This document shows positions 1 through 9,244 of a stretch of DNA of 64,000 nucleotides, in pieces. Source of the DNA: Nocardioides sp. Soil774 (GTDB taxonomy: Bacteria; Actinomycetota; Actinomycetes; Propionibacteriales; Nocardioidaceae); the NCBI RefSeq assembly GCF_001428125.1, contig NZ_LMSM01000008.1, positions 479,185 through 543,184 on the forward strand. Direction: 5' to 3'. How positions within the stretch are numbered: the stretch's first letter is position 1; each line of letters begins with the position of its first letter. The notes beneath the pieces were generated by a model that was given only the letters and a program-made list of their open reading frames with translations, made no database searches and was not told the DNA's origin. The position numbers and the translations under genes are program-made.

Positions 1-57
1 GACGCGCTGGAGCCGATCGCTTGCAGCACTCAGGCGGCCGAGCGGACCGAGGCCGTT

Positions 58-2067
58 ATGGCTGCGTTAGGCCGCCCCGGTACGGGCCCCCGGCGGGGTT
101 TGATCGAAGGCGTGAGCACAGACGTGATCCCGGCCGAGCCGCGGGCAGAACGCTTCAGGGAGTGGTTGTTCGAGCGCCCCGAGACCACGGAGCGCCATGC
201 TGGACCGCACGCGAGCGCGGCGGCCGGGGACGCCCCCCAGCCGTGGTGGAGGGTCATGTGCCTCACGGGGGTCGACTACTTCTCCACCCTCGGCTACCAG
301 CCCGGCATCGCGTTCCTGGCAGCCGGGCTGCTGAGCCCGTTGGCGACGATCATCCTGGTGCTGCTCACGCTGTTCGGCGCGCTGCCGGTCTACCGTCGGG
401 TCGCGGCCGAGAGCCCGCACGGCCAGGGCTCGATCGCGATGCTCGAGCGTCTCCTGCCCTTCTGGCGCGGCAAGCTGTTCGTGCTGGGACTGCTGGGCTT
501 CGCCCTCACCGACTTCATCATCACCATCACGCTGTCGGCCGCGGACGCCAGCGCGCACGTGGTGGAGAACCCGCACGTGCCCGCCTTCCTCGTCGGGCAG
601 GAGCTGTGGATCACCCTCGGCCTCATCGCCCTGCTCGGGGCGGTCTTCCTCAAGGGCTTCACCGAGGCGATCGGGGTGGCCGTCGTCCTCGTGGTGGTCT
701 ACCTGGCGCTCAACGCGGTCGTGATCGGGGTGGCCGCCGCCCACGTCGCGCAGGACGCCCGCGTCGTCACCGACTGGACCTCCGCCCTGACCACCCAGCA
801 CGGCGACGTGGTGATGATGGTCGCGATCTCGCTGACCCTCTTCCCCAAGCTGGCCCTGGGCATGTCGGGCTTCGAGACCGGGGTGGCCGTGATGAGCCAC
901 GTCCGCGGGGAGCCGACCGACGAACCGGCGCGCCCCGAGGGCAGGATCCGGCACACGCAGCAGATGCTCACCACCGCCGCCTGCATCATGAGCTGCTACC
1001 TCATCGCCTCCAGCCTGGTCACGACGCTGCTCATCCCGGCCGCGGAGTTCGAGAAGGGCGGCGCTGCCAACGGGCGGGCGCTGGCCTACCTGGCCCACCG
1101 CTACCTCGGCAACACCTTCGGCACGGCGTACGACGTCTCGACGATCCTCATCCTCTGGTTCGCCGGCGCCTCCGCGATGGCGGGGATGCTCAACCTGATC
1201 CCGCGCTACCTGCCGCGCTACGGGATGTCACCGGAGTGGGCCGGGGCCGTGCGCCCGCTGGTGCTCGTGCTGACCGCCACCGCGTTCCTGATCACGTGGG
1301 TCTTCGACGCCGACGTCGACGCCCAGGGCGGCGCCTACGCCACCGGCGTGCTGGTGCTGATGACGTCGGCCGCGGTCGCCGTCACGCTGGCCGCCCGGCG
1401 CGCCGGGCAGCGACGGCGTACGTGGGGCTTCGCCGCGATCACGCTCGTGCTCGTCTACACGACCCTGGACAACGTGCGCGAACGACCGGACGGCGTGAAG
1501 ATCGGCGCCTGCTTCATCGCCGCCATCATCGGGGTGTCCGTGCTCTCGCGCCTGGCGCGGGCGCTGGAGCTGCGGACCACCGAGATCACCTACGACGGCA
1601 CGGCGGAGGCCTTCCTGCGCGACTGCGCGCGCCGCTCGATCCGGCTCGTCGCCCACGAGCCCGGTGCGCGCGACCTGGACGAGTACGAGCAGAAGGTGCG
1701 CCAGGTCACCGATGACCACGAGCTCCCCAACGCGGGCGACATCATCTTCGTCGAGGTCACGATCGGCGACTACTCCGACTTCGAGAGCCGCATCGACGTG
1801 CGGGGCGAGGTGCTGCACGACCACTACCGCGTGCTCACCGTCACCGGGTCGTCGGTCCCCAACACGCTGGCGTCGCTGCTGCTCGACATCCGTGACCGCA
1901 CGGGCGTGCGCCCCCACATCTACTTCGAGTGGACCGAGGGCAACCCCCTGCCCAACCTGCTCCGGTTCCTCTTCTTCGGGGTGGGCGAGGTGGCACCCGT
2001 CACCCGCGAGGTGGTGCGCCGTGCCGAGCCCCAGCGGCGCCGTCGGCCGCACATCCACGCCGGGTGA
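58..2067 (+). CDS. APC-superfamily amino acid/polyamine permease (paralogue A)
   Basis: Predicted multi-pass cytoplasmic-membrane transporter of the APC superfamily; the substrate cannot be read from sequence. A roughly 60-residue cytoplasmic N-terminus precedes the block [17 protein letters not shown] (about residues 67-83), followed by about 12 hydrophobic segments. A soluble tail of about 150 residues (from about 515) is longer than in ordinary APC permeases. The protein is closely related along its whole length to the permease at 34087-36042. ATG at 58 has GAGG about 5 nt upstream; an in-frame GTG at 112 is an alternative start. The gene converges on the cyclase at 2231, with a hairpin between them. 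Confident in the family, not in the substrate. Confidence 0.82.
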   Translation: MAALGRPGTGPRRGLIEGVSTDVIPAEPRAERFREWLFERPETTERHAGPHASAAAGDAPQPWWRVMCLTGVDYFSTLGYQPGIAFLAAGLLSPLATIILVLLTLFGALPVYRRVAAESPHGQGSIAMLERLLPFWRGKLFVLGLLGFALTDFIITITLSAADASAHVVENPHVPAFLVGQELWITLGLIALLGAVFLKGFTEAIGVAVVLVVVYLALNAVVIGVAAAHVAQDARVVTDWTSALTTQHGDVVMMVAISLTLFPKLALGMSGFETGVAVMSHVRGEPTDEPARPEGRIRHTQQMLTTAACIMSCYLIASSLVTTLLIPAAEFEKGGAANGRALAYLAHRYLGNTFGTAYDVSTILILWFAGASAMAGMLNLIPRYLPRYGMSPEWAGAVRPLVLVLTATAFLITWVFDADVDAQGGAYATGVLVLMTSAAVAVTLAARRAGQRRRTWGFAAITLVLVYTTLDNVRERPDGVKIGACFIAAIIGVSVLSRLARALELRTTEITYDGTAEAFLRDCARRSIRLVAHEPGARDLDEYEQKVRQVTDDHELPNAGDIIFVEVTIGDYSDFESRIDVRGEVLHDHYRVLTVTGSSVPNTLASLLLDIRDRTGVRPHIYFEWTEGNPLPNLLRFLFFGVGEVAPVTREVVRRAEPQRRRRPHIHAG

Positions 2068-2090
2068 GCCCTGTGCTCGACCCGGGGGGC

Positions 2091-2124
2091 GGCCCGAGTG
2101 CCCGCCATCATGAGCACTCGGGCC
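2091..2124. terminator. Bidirectional hairpin between convergent genes
   Basis: Perfect 11-bp inverted repeat (GGCCCGAGTGC at 2091-2101 and its complement at 2114-2124) with a 12-nt loop and no T-tract. It lies just after the permease stop and before the end of the convergent cyclase gene. Confidence 0.6.
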
Positions 2125-2230
2125 TCGGCTCAGGGGCAGTCATGGCTGCCTGTCGAGCCTGCACCGCCAGTACCCCCGCATGCCGATCGCATGCCCGCGA
2201 CCCGACATCGTCCGCTCCGGGCTCGCGCGA

Positions 2231-3226
2231 TCAGTCGCGGCTCCGCCGCACCCGCCACGCCTCGAGGTGCTTGAAACCCTTCGCCGGCACCCGCCGCACG
2301 CGGCGCCACCGCCACTCCTGCTCCGGGGCGTCCGGGGCGTCCGGTGCGTCCGGGTCCGCCTCGTCGGCGCCGGTGAGCGCCTCGTGGACGCCGGCGTCGA
2401 CCAGCACGGTGCCCGGTCGGGCGGCCGAGGTCAGGCGCGAGGCCGCGTTGACCGTCGAGCCGAACACGTCCCCGAGACGGCGTACGACGGCTCCGTGGGC
2501 GATGCCGACGCGCACCGCCGGGAAGGGGTCGTCGGGGTCGTCCCCGCGGGCGGTCAGCGCGAGGGCGAGCGCCACCGCGTTGGCAGGGTCGGGGACGGTG
2601 AAGAGCACCTCGTCACCGATGGTCTTGATCACCTGGCCGCCGTGGTCGACGACGAGCGTGGTGGTGTCCTGCTCGAAGCGGTCGACCCACTCGACGAGCT
2701 CCGCCCCGTCGAGGCTCCGGCTCTGCGTGGTGTAGCCCACGATGTCGACGAAGCAGACGGACATGTGGGTCTCGGTGCTGCTGAGCGTCGCGGCGTCCTC
2801 CAGCAGGTGCTGCGAGGCGCTGGCCAGGTGTCGTCGCCAGACGTAGGACTGGAGCGCCTCGACGCGCGGGAGGACGTCGCTGGCCAGGTCGGTCAGCGCG
2901 CGGCTCGGGTCGGCGCCCTCGACAGCGGCGCCGGCAAGCAGGGTGGTCTGCCACTCGGCCAGCCGGGCGAAGCTGCGACCCCACGTGCGCACCAGCGCCG
3001 CCTGCGACTCGGGCGGCAGGATGCCCATCTCGACCAGGTCGACGGTCGTGCGCAGCGCCTCGACGTCGCTCTCCGCGAAGGCCACGTCGTCGTCGGTGTG
3101 GTGCGGGAAGCCGAGCTGGTGCCACAGCATCACCGCGAGGTCGAGCGGGACGCCGGCGCGCTCGGCCACCTCGACCCGGGTGAGGCTGGGCTCCTGCCCG
3201 AGCAGGAACGCGTCGAGCGCGCCCAC
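2231..3226 (-). CDS. Class III adenylate cyclase with N-terminal regulatory domain (Rv1264-like layout)
   Basis: Predicted to make cAMP from ATP in the cytoplasm. Residues 1-150 are helical and resemble the N-terminal regulatory domain of the mycobacterial pH-sensing cyclase Rv1264. The catalytic domain follows (about 155-290). The key residues look intact: metal Asp in FVDIVGYT, substrate Lys and second metal Asp in KTIGDEVLF, a further Asp in LGDVFG, and the transition-state Asn/Arg pair in VNAASRLTS. A DAP tripeptide repeat follows the domain. GTG start. It lies 5 bp downstream of a cyclic-nucleotide-binding protein gene on the same strand, so the two are probably co-transcribed. cAMP rather than cGMP is inferred from the Lys and Asp specificity residues. 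Confidence 0.88.
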   Translation of the reverse strand: MGALDAFLLGQEPSLTRVEVAERAGVPLDLAVMLWHQLGFPHHTDDDVAFAESDVEALRTTVDLVEMGILPPESQAALVRTWGRSFARLAEWQTTLLAGAAVEGADPSRALTDLASDVLPRVEALQSYVWRRHLASASQHLLEDAATLSSTETHMSVCFVDIVGYTTQSRSLDGAELVEWVDRFEQDTTTLVVDHGGQVIKTIGDEVLFTVPDPANAVALALALTARGDDPDDPFPAVRVGIAHGAVVRRLGDVFGSTVNAASRLTSAARPGTVLVDAGVHEALTGADEADPDAPDAPDAPEQEWRWRRVRRVPAKGFKHLEAWRVRRSRD

Positions 3227-3231
3227 CGCGA

Positions 3232-3606
3232 TCAGTCGCCCGTGACGCGCCCGGCCGCTGCGGCGCGGAGGGCGGCGCCGAAGGCCGGGACCTCGTCGGC
3301 GAGCTGCTCGATCTTCTCGCTGGTGAAGTGCACGACCCGGAGCGGGGTCAGTGCCACCACCGTCGCCGAGCGCAGGGTGCGGTTGACGATCGCGGTCTCC
3401 CCGACGACCGCGCCGGGTCCGAGGGTGGCGATCTCGACGCCTCCCTTGCGCACCGACACCTCGCCCTCGGTGATCAGGTAGGCCTTGTCGGCCGGGGTGC
3501 TCTCCGCGATGGGCGACCAGCCCTGGGGGAGCCGCAGCGCGCTGCCGCCGGCCAGGACGCGCTCGACGTCGGCTGGGTCCAGGGCATCCAGGATGGAGTC
3601 AGTCAT
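3232..3606 (-). CDS. Stand-alone cyclic-nucleotide-binding domain protein
   Basis: A 124-residue protein consisting almost entirely of one CRP/cNMP-type beta-roll. The phosphate-binding-cassette region is visible as ITEGEVSVRKGG followed by GPGAVVGETAIVN (about residues 47-78). There is no helix-turn-helix, kinase or membrane segment, so any output must come through a partner. The cyclase gene follows after 5 bp, which suggests cAMP sensing or feedback on the cyclase (inference). The canonical Arg of the binding cassette (GE...RSA) may be the Arg in NRTLRSATV. Confidence 0.82.
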   Translation of the reverse strand: MTDSILDALDPADVERVLAGGSALRLPQGWSPIAESTPADKAYLITEGEVSVRKGGVEIATLGPGAVVGETAIVNRTLRSATVVALTPLRVVHFTSEKIEQLADEVPAFGAALRAAAAGRVTGD

Positions 3607-3655
3607 GCCCGGTCAACGAGCCACCGGGCCGAACGTGATGCCCGTCGTCGCACGA

Positions 3656-4882
3656 TCAGTCGGCCCGCAACGGCTCGCGCGAGACCGGGCAGCTCATGCA
3701 GCGCGGTCCGCCGCGGCCCGAGCCCAGCTCGGACCCGGCGATGCGGACGACCTCGATGCCGGCGTCCTCGAGCCGGTCGTTGGTCTCGTCGTTGCGCTCG
3801 TAGGCCACGGCCACGCGCGGCGCGAGCGCCAGCGTGTTGTTGCCGTCGTCCCACTGCTCGCGCTCCGCGGTGACCGGGTCGAGGCCGGTGTCGATCTGGT
3901 GCAGCGTGTCGATCTGCATCGCCTTGGCCGCGGCCACGAGGAACGGCTCGGACTCGCTGACGTCGAGCGTGAGGTCGGACTCGCCCGAGCCGGGGTCGGC
4001 CAGGGTGACGGTCACCGCGCGCAGGGTGTCGGCGACGTTGGGATACATCACGACCTTGTCGACGTCGACCATCGTGCACACGGTGTCGAGGTGCATCGTC
4101 GCGCGCTCCTGCGCGATCGGCACGGCCAGCACGGTGTGGGCGAGGTCGGCGTGGAAGACCTGGCGGGCGAGGCGCTCCACGCCGGCGGGCGTCGTACGCT
4201 CACCGACGCCGACGGCGATGACACCGGGGGCCAGCAGCAGGACGTCGCCGCCCTCGACGTGCTCGTTGTGCCAGCCGTGGATCTTGCGGGTGCCGGCGAA
4301 GCGCGGGTGCTCGGTGTAGATCAGCTCGGTCAGCTGCGTCTCGCGCTTGCGCGCGGGCATCGCGAGGCTGGTGACGGCGACCCGGTCGCGCACCCACACG
4401 CTGGAGTCGCGGGTGAAGAGCAGGTTGGGCAGCGGGTCGACGAGGAAGTCGTGGGGGTCGAGCAGGCTGGTGACCAGCCCGTGGCCGCCGCGGACCTCGT
4501 CGTTGCGGATGCCGGCGGTGAGCACGTCGGTCAGCTCGGCCGGGGCGAGGTCGCGCAGCGCCTGCGCGAGGTAGCGCCGCATGGTGTCGCCGAGGTGCAG
4601 CCCCGACAGCGCGCTGGTGATCGCGTGGTTGCGGGCGAGCTCGCTGTCGAGGGTCTCGGTGAGCAGCTCGGTGAGGTAGAGCACCTCGACGCCGCGGTTG
4701 CGCAGCGTCTCGGCGAAGGCGTCGTGCTCCTCCTGCGCCCGGCTGACCCACGGGATGCCGTCGAAGAGCAGCCGGTCGTTGTTGCGGGGCGTGAGCCGCT
4801 TGAGCTCGTTGCCGGGGCGGTGGAGCATGACGGTGGCCAGCCGGCCGACCTCGCTGTCGGCGCCGTGGGGAGAGGTGACCAT
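3656..4882 (-). CDS. arcA: Arginine deiminase
   Basis: Hydrolyses L-arginine to citrulline and ammonia in the cytoplasm, the first step of the arginine deiminase pathway. The 408-residue length is typical. Family blocks are [31 protein letters not shown] and the C-terminal [11 protein letters not shown], where Cys398 would be the nucleophile. ATG at 4882 gives the normal N-terminus ([20 protein letters not shown]); a longer reading upstream only translates the palindromic repeat. TAGAGT lies 7 nt before this ATG, consistent with a leaderless transcript. No arcB, arcC or arcD is nearby. Confidence 0.93.
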   Translation of the reverse strand: MVTSPHGADSEVGRLATVMLHRPGNELKRLTPRNNDRLLFDGIPWVSRAQEEHDAFAETLRNRGVEVLYLTELLTETLDSELARNHAITSALSGLHLGDTMRRYLAQALRDLAPAELTDVLTAGIRNDEVRGGHGLVTSLLDPHDFLVDPLPNLLFTRDSSVWVRDRVAVTSLAMPARKRETQLTELIYTEHPRFAGTRKIHGWHNEHVEGGDVLLLAPGVIAVGVGERTTPAGVERLARQVFHADLAHTVLAVPIAQERATMHLDTVCTMVDVDKVVMYPNVADTLRAVTVTLADPGSGESDLTLDVSESEPFLVAAAKAMQIDTLHQIDTGLDPVTAEREQWDDGNNTLALAPRVAVAYERNDETNDRLEDAGIEVVRIAGSELGSGRGGPRCMSCPVSREPLRAD

Positions 4883-4956
4883 GGCCCGGACTCTAGTGCC
4901 GGTCGGTGCGGCCGGGCGAGCGGCCGGGGTGCTCGCCGATGTGCAGCCACGGGCAC

Positions 4957-5018
4957 GCACGTGCGGCGGACGTGGCCCCGCGTTGCCGATCGGGAGGGGC
5001 CATGTCCGCCGCACGTGC
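4957..5018. repeat. Palindromic intergenic repeat, copy 1
   Basis: 23-bp arms (4957-4979 and 4996-5018) differ at one position, which would be a G-U pair in RNA; the loop is 16 nt. The arm starts GCACGTGCGGCGGACGTGG. It begins directly after the stop of the gene at 5019-5969 and probably works as its terminator. Related copies lie at 6022-6092 and 21157-21229. Confidence 0.8.
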
Positions 5019-5969
5019 TCACGCGGCGTTGGCGTGACCCGGGAAGTGGGCACGCCAGGCGTCACTCAGACGGAGCGGTGTGCCGGGCAGTCCGCGAGCG
5101 AGCAGGACCCGGTGGACGCGGGCGAGCGTCTCGGCGGGCTTGGCGAAGATCCCCGAGCTGATCACCGGCAGCAGGCGCCAGCCGTCGTCGTCGCTCGCGT
5201 CGCGTCGCTCGAGGTCGGCCTCCCAGGCCTCGGGCGTCAGCACGTGGACCTTGCCGTTGAACTCGACCGCCACCTTGACCGCCGGATAGGCGAGGTCGTA
5301 CTTGCGGAGCACCTCGCCGTCCGCGTCGCGCACCTCGAGGTTGACGACCGGCTCGGGAAGCCCCGCGAGGACCACCAGCATCCGCAGTCGCGTCTCCATC
5401 GGTGAGTCCACCTTCGCCCGGACGTACGCCGCTGCCTGCGCGGCCGCTCGCGCAGCCGGGTGCGACACCTCGGCGCACCACCGCACCAGGGCCGCCTGGC
5501 TCACCAGCCCCCGTCGCACCATCGCGTCGCCCAGCACGACGAGGTCGACCAGGCTCAGGAGTGACGCCATCTCCACGAACAGCATCCACGGCTCCGACAC
5601 CCGTACGCCCTGGACCACCCGGGTGGTCACCTGCCGTCCGGTGCGCGATCCCGCCCGACCGCCGACGTGGACCTTCACCCCCTGGTGCCGGCGGCGCTGG
5701 CCCGCCCTCGGGACGCTCACGTGCTCCCACCCGATGGTCGGGATCGGCAGGTCGTAGACGCGAGCCGCAGTGGCGTGGCTCGCCCAGGCCACACCGGCGT
5801 ACGGCAGCAGGGCCGCTCGCGCCCGGACGAGCGGGGTCACCACCGTGGCGGCTGCGACGTACGTGCCGGGCAGCACCGTGCGGAAGCCCGGTCCGCGCAG
5901 CTGTTTGGGCGTGATGCCCGCGGTGATCGCCGCCTGGCGCCGGAACGGCTGGTGCAGGTCGAGGTCCAT
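5019..5969 (-). CDS. DUF559/PD-(D/E)XK-like hypothetical protein
   Basis: A 316-residue cytoplasmic protein of a type common in multiple copies in Nocardioides-like actinomycetes. The N-terminus (about 1-70) resembles the AbiEi-type winged-helix antitoxin region ([20 protein letters not shown]). The C-terminus (about 205-290) resembles the Vsr/DUF559 nuclease fold: METRLRMLV, then YDLAYP, then [10 protein letters not shown], which gives a plausible D...ExxGK metal site. No cognate toxin gene sits beside it. It ends on palindromic repeat copy 1 and starts about 50 bp from copy 2. Function unknown; nuclease or DNA-binding activity is inference. Confidence 0.7.
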   Translation of the reverse strand: MDLDLHQPFRRQAAITAGITPKQLRGPGFRTVLPGTYVAAATVVTPLVRARAALLPYAGVAWASHATAARVYDLPIPTIGWEHVSVPRAGQRRRHQGVKVHVGGRAGSRTGRQVTTRVVQGVRVSEPWMLFVEMASLLSLVDLVVLGDAMVRRGLVSQAALVRWCAEVSHPAARAAAQAAAYVRAKVDSPMETRLRMLVVLAGLPEPVVNLEVRDADGEVLRKYDLAYPAVKVAVEFNGKVHVLTPEAWEADLERRDASDDDGWRLLPVISSGIFAKPAETLARVHRVLLARGLPGTPLRLSDAWRAHFPGHANAA

Positions 5970-6021
5970 CCCGTGATCGTGCCGCCGTCGGCCGGCGTCC
6001 TGCGCCGGTCATCCACAGCCC

Positions 6022-6092
6022 CCGCCGCAGGTGCGGCGGTCGTGGCCCTCCGTCGCGCGCTCCGAGGGCCAGTTCCGCCGCACGTGCGGTGG
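6022..6092. repeat. Palindromic intergenic repeat, copy 2
   Basis: 29-bp imperfect arms (6022-6050 and 6064-6092) contain the shared core CCGCACGTGCGGCGG in the right arm read on the minus strand; the loop is 13 nt. It ends 2 nt before the stop codon of the minus-strand gene at 6095, so it would form at the 3' end of that transcript. Confidence 0.78.
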
Positions 6093-6094
6093 AC

Positions 6095-7210
6095 TCAGGC
6101 CGACGCGGCCCGCCACTCGTCGCGGAGGATGGCGTACTCGTAGGAGCTGGTCCACGTGCCCTTCGACCAGAAGTCGGCCACCCGGTCGACCTCGCGCCGC
6201 ATGCCGAGGCGCTCGCAGAGGGCGGCGGAGCGCTCGTTGCGGGCGTCGAGGTTGGCCACGACGCGGCGCAGGCCGTAGTGCTCGAACGCCATGCGCAGCA
6301 CCTCGCGGGCTGCCTCGGTCGCGAACCCGCGCCCGGCGTGCTGGGGCAGGACCGTCCAGCCGATCTCGCCCTCGCTGAGACCCGTGCCCTGCAGGTGCAG
6401 CATCGAGTCGCCGACGACCTCGCCGTCGTGCTCGACGACGAGGCCGACGAACCTCCCGTCGCCGGGCTGCGTGCGACGACGCACCATCTCGTGCACCTCT
6501 GCGCGGTTCATCGCGCGGCTGAGCAGCAGGCTGGTCCACTCCTCCGACGCCCACGCCTCGACGTAGGCCTCCGCGTCTCCGGGCTCGTGGGGGCGCAGCA
6601 GCAGCCGCTCGGTGCGCAGCGGCCACACGGGCGGCACCGGGGTGAGGAACTCCGCGCGCGGGCCGTCGACCCACCGCTCACGGTCGGTGGGGCCGCCGAA
6701 GCGCAGCCGGTCGTACGCCGTCATCGGCAGCAGCAGCGTGTCGAGGCCCGGCACCCCGAGCACGCCGTCGACCGCCTCGCCGAGCATCCCGCGCCCGGTC
6801 GGGTCGTGCGGGTCGCGGCGCAGCAGGTCGAGCGCGGCGGCGGCCTCGGCGATGCGCTCGGTCCGCTGCCGGATGCGCACCGGGGTGACCTCGCGCAGGC
6901 AGACGTGCTGCCCGGACAGGTAGTGCACCCACTCCTGCTCGCCGGTCGCGGGGTCGTCGGGCCAGAACGCGACGAACCACCTCCGCAGCCGCTCGACGCC
7001 GCCGGCCACCTCGGCCAGCTCGCCGTGCGCGGGCGGCACCATGGGCGTCTGGTCGCCGAGGACGTACGACGGCAGCGGCAGGTGGTCTGCGAGCATCAGC
7101 TCCAGCGCCTCGGAGGTGGCGGGCACGAAGTGCTCGCGCACGTAGGCCTCGTCGTCGGGGCCCATCGGGTGGTCGCCGTTGACCGCGACGTAGCGGTCGT
7201 GGACCGCCAT
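6095..7210 (-). CDS. DUF6058-like domain fused to a RimJ-type GNAT acetyltransferase
   Basis: The N-terminal half (about 1-190) has the look of DUF6058 natural-product-associated proteins: DRYVAVNGDHPMG, EHFVPATSEAL, LPLPSYVLGDQTPMVPP and an HYLSGQHVCLR segment. The C-terminal half (about 205-371) is a GNAT domain (LRTERLLLRPHEPGDA; the acetyl-CoA loop region GWTVLPQHAGRGFATEA; NERSAALCERLGM). Substrates are unknown. ATG at 7210 starts the DUF6058 domain cleanly; extension upstream would overlap the transporter gene at 7225. It lies 14 bp downstream of that gene and is probably co-transcribed. Confidence 0.75.
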   Translation of the reverse strand: MAVHDRYVAVNGDHPMGPDDEAYVREHFVPATSEALELMLADHLPLPSYVLGDQTPMVPPAHGELAEVAGGVERLRRWFVAFWPDDPATGEQEWVHYLSGQHVCLREVTPVRIRQRTERIAEAAAALDLLRRDPHDPTGRGMLGEAVDGVLGVPGLDTLLLPMTAYDRLRFGGPTDRERWVDGPRAEFLTPVPPVWPLRTERLLLRPHEPGDAEAYVEAWASEEWTSLLLSRAMNRAEVHEMVRRRTQPGDGRFVGLVVEHDGEVVGDSMLHLQGTGLSEGEIGWTVLPQHAGRGFATEAAREVLRMAFEHYGLRRVVANLDARNERSAALCERLGMRREVDRVADFWSKGTWTSSYEYAILRDEWRAASA

Positions 7211-7224
7211 CACGAGCCGAGGGC

Positions 7225-7830
7225 TCAGCGCGTCATCTCCCACACGGTCAAGACTGCCATCAGGACGCAGACCGTGGCACCCACGTAGTGCAGGACCGAC
7301 TCCTTGACGTGCTGGAGCAGCACGCGGCCGACGATGACGGCGAGGCCGGAGACGGCCAGCAGCGCGCCCCACGCGCCGATGAAGACCGAGACGGGGTCGT
7401 CGTACTTCGCGACGAGCGAGATCGTGAGCAGCTGCGACAGGTCGCCCCACTCCGCGGCGAAGAGCACCAGGAACGACGTCACCACGACCTTGAGGCCGTG
7501 GGCGGTGGCGTCGGCCTTGGCGGCGTACTCCGCCTCCTGCTCGGCCTCGTCCTCGTCGGCCGAGCGGGCCTCGCGCACGAGGATGACCGCGCCGATCGCG
7601 AACATCAGCGCGGCGACGGTGTGGATGACCTGCTCGGGCAGGAACGACGCGGCCTTGCCGATCCCGATCGCGACCCCGGTCTGCACCAGGAAGGCCAGGC
7701 CCACGCCGATCCAGACGAAGAGCGGGCGCATCTTGGTCGACATCACCAGCGTGGCGATGAAGGTCTTGTCGGGCAGCTCGACGACGAAGATGGCGCCGAA
7801 GGAGAGGGCGACGACGAGGAGATCGATCAC
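7225..7830 (-). CDS. GDT1/TMEM165 (UPF0016) family cation transporter
   Basis: A 201-residue membrane protein with six hydrophobic segments in two halves. Each half carries the family's acidic motif: ELPDKT in the first helix (about residue 18) and EWGDLS in the fourth (about 126). The halves are joined by an acidic cytoplasmic loop. The family transports Mn2+ and/or Ca2+, usually outwards in bacteria (established for MneA/GDT1 relatives); the ion here is not determined. The GNAT fusion gene follows after 14 bp, and pheA lies 16 bp upstream on the same strand. Confidence 0.88.
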   Translation of the reverse strand: MIDLLVVALSFGAIFVVELPDKTFIATLVMSTKMRPLFVWIGVGLAFLVQTGVAIGIGKAASFLPEQVIHTVAALMFAIGAVILVREARSADEDEAEQEAEYAAKADATAHGLKVVVTSFLVLFAAEWGDLSQLLTISLVAKYDDPVSVFIGAWGALLAVSGLAVIVGRVLLQHVKESVLHYVGATVCVLMAVLTVWEMTR

Positions 7831-7846
7831 CGGGGAAGTGTGTCAG

Positions 7847-8683
7847 TCACTCCGCGCGGAAGGCGTCGGCGGGGTAGACCCCCAGCACCTTGACCTCGGT
7901 GGTGAAGAACGCCAGCTCCTCCAGCGCGTTGCGCACGCCCGGGTCGTCGGGGTGGCCGTCGACCTCGGCGAGGAACTGGGTGGCGGTGAAGTGCCCGCCG
8001 ACCATGTAGCTCTCGAGCTTGGTCATGTTGACGCCGTTGGTCGCGAAGCCGCCGAGCGCCTTGTAGAGCGCGGCGGGCAGGTTGCGCACGTTGAAGATGA
8101 ACGTCGTCACGACCGGCCCGACGCCCGCGGGCGCCTGCTCGAAGTCGCGCGAGAGCACCACGAAGCGCGTGGTGTTGTGGTCCTCGTCCTCGATCTCCTC
8201 GCGCAGCACCTGCAGGCCGTAGATCCCGGCGGCCAGCGGCGGCGCGATCGCGGCCTGGGTGAGGTCGCCGGCCTCCGCGACCTCGCGGGCGGCGCCGGCG
8301 GTGTCACCGGCGACGACCGGCGTGAGGCCGAGCTCGCGGATGACGCCACGGCACTGGCCGAGCGCGTGGACGTGGCTGTGGACGGTGCGCAGCGAGTCGA
8401 CGGTGGCCCCGGGGAGCGCCATCAGGGAGAACTGGATGCGCAGGAAGCGCTCGCCCACGATGTGCAGGCTCGAGGTGGGCAGGAAGTGGTGGATGTCGGC
8501 CACGCGGCCCGCGATCGAGTTGTCGATCGGGATCATCGCCAGGTCGGCGTCGCCGTTCTCCACGGCCGCGAAGGCGTCCTCGAACGACGCGCACGCCCAC
8601 GGCTCCCAGTCGGGGTAGGCCTGCTGGCAGACCAGGTGGGAGTTGGCCCCGGGCTCTCCCTGGTAGGCGATGCGGCGGCTCAC
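7847..8683 (-). CDS. pheA: Prephenate dehydratase
   Basis: Converts prephenate to phenylpyruvate in phenylalanine synthesis. The catalytic domain (about 1-180) includes GEPGANSH, IDNSIAGRVADIHHFLP and the NTTRF motif whose Thr is catalytic. An ACT domain follows (about 195-275). The ACT effector motif usually seen as ESRP is ESYM here. That, together with AGRVADIHH and ALYKALGGFATNGVNM, looks like the alphaproteobacterial PheA subtype rather than the usual actinobacterial one. It is a monofunctional enzyme with no chorismate mutase domain. Confidence 0.93.
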   Translation of the reverse strand: MSRRIAYQGEPGANSHLVCQQAYPDWEPWACASFEDAFAAVENGDADLAMIPIDNSIAGRVADIHHFLPTSSLHIVGERFLRIQFSLMALPGATVDSLRTVHSHVHALGQCRGVIRELGLTPVVAGDTAGAAREVAEAGDLTQAAIAPPLAAGIYGLQVLREEIEDEDHNTTRFVVLSRDFEQAPAGVGPVVTTFIFNVRNLPAALYKALGGFATNGVNMTKLESYMVGGHFTATQFLAEVDGHPDDPGVRNALEELAFFTTEVKVLGVYPADAFRAE

Positions 8684-8751
8684 CGGGCGAGTGTGTCACC
8701 TCCCGTCGTGTCCGGCGGGCCGTGACCGCCGGGCGAACATAGGGTCACCCC

Positions 8752-9144
8752 ATGCTCGCCGTGCTCGCCGTCCTCCTCGCCGCGCTGGCCTGCGTGCTCG
8801 CCGGCCTCGCCCTGCGTCGTACGACGTCGCGCCCCGGCGGCGAGGGCGTCGACGCGCTGCCCGAGGACGTGCACGGCCTGCGGCAGGAGGTCGCTGCCCT
8901 CAAGGCCGAGAGCTCCGACGCGCTGCGGCACCTCTCGGTGGTGCGCTACGACGCGTTCGGCGACGTCGGCGGGCACCTGAGCTGGAGCCTGGCCGTGCTC
9001 GACGACGCCGGCAACGGCGTGGTGCTCACCTCGATCCACGGCCGCAGCGAGGCCCGGACCTACGCCAAGTCGGTGGCCGGCTGGACCTGCGAGCAGCAGC
9101 TCTCGCCCGAGGAGGACGAGGCGATCGAGCACGCCCGCCCCTGA
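8752..9144 (+). CDS. DUF4446 family membrane-anchored protein
   Basis: A 130-residue protein with one N-terminal hydrophobic segment (residues 1-22), a short helical linker and a small domain with the DUF4446 signature VRYDAFGDVGGHLSWSLAVL and VVLTSIHGRSEARTYAK. Function is unknown. TAGGGT at 8740-8745 lies 6 nt before the ATG, so the transcript is probably leaderless. Confidence 0.85.
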   Translation: MLAVLAVLLAALACVLAGLALRRTTSRPGGEGVDALPEDVHGLRQEVAALKAESSDALRHLSVVRYDAFGDVGGHLSWSLAVLDDAGNGVVLTSIHGRSEARTYAKSVAGWTCEQQLSPEEDEAIEHARP

Positions 9145-9159
9145 GCGGAGGCCGGGTGC

Positions 9160-9231
9160 TGTAACGCCGGGTTGGGTCTTGTTCTACCCATGTCCTACGG
9201 GGGTGCCTACAAGCACCAACCCGGCGTTACA
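9160..9231. terminator. Long bidirectional hairpin between convergent genes
   Basis: 23-bp arms (9160-9182 and 9209-9231; TGTAACGCCGGGTTGG...) with two mismatches and a 26-nt loop. It is followed by a run of eight G on the plus strand. It separates the DUF4446 gene from the convergent PAP2 fusion gene. Confidence 0.7.
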
Positions 9232-9244
9232 AGGGGGGGGTACG

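Noticed and set aside
3656..5065. An extended arginine deiminase starting at 5065
   Set aside because: The extra 61 residues translate the palindromic repeat and the normal N-terminus begins at 4882 after a good -10 hexamer.
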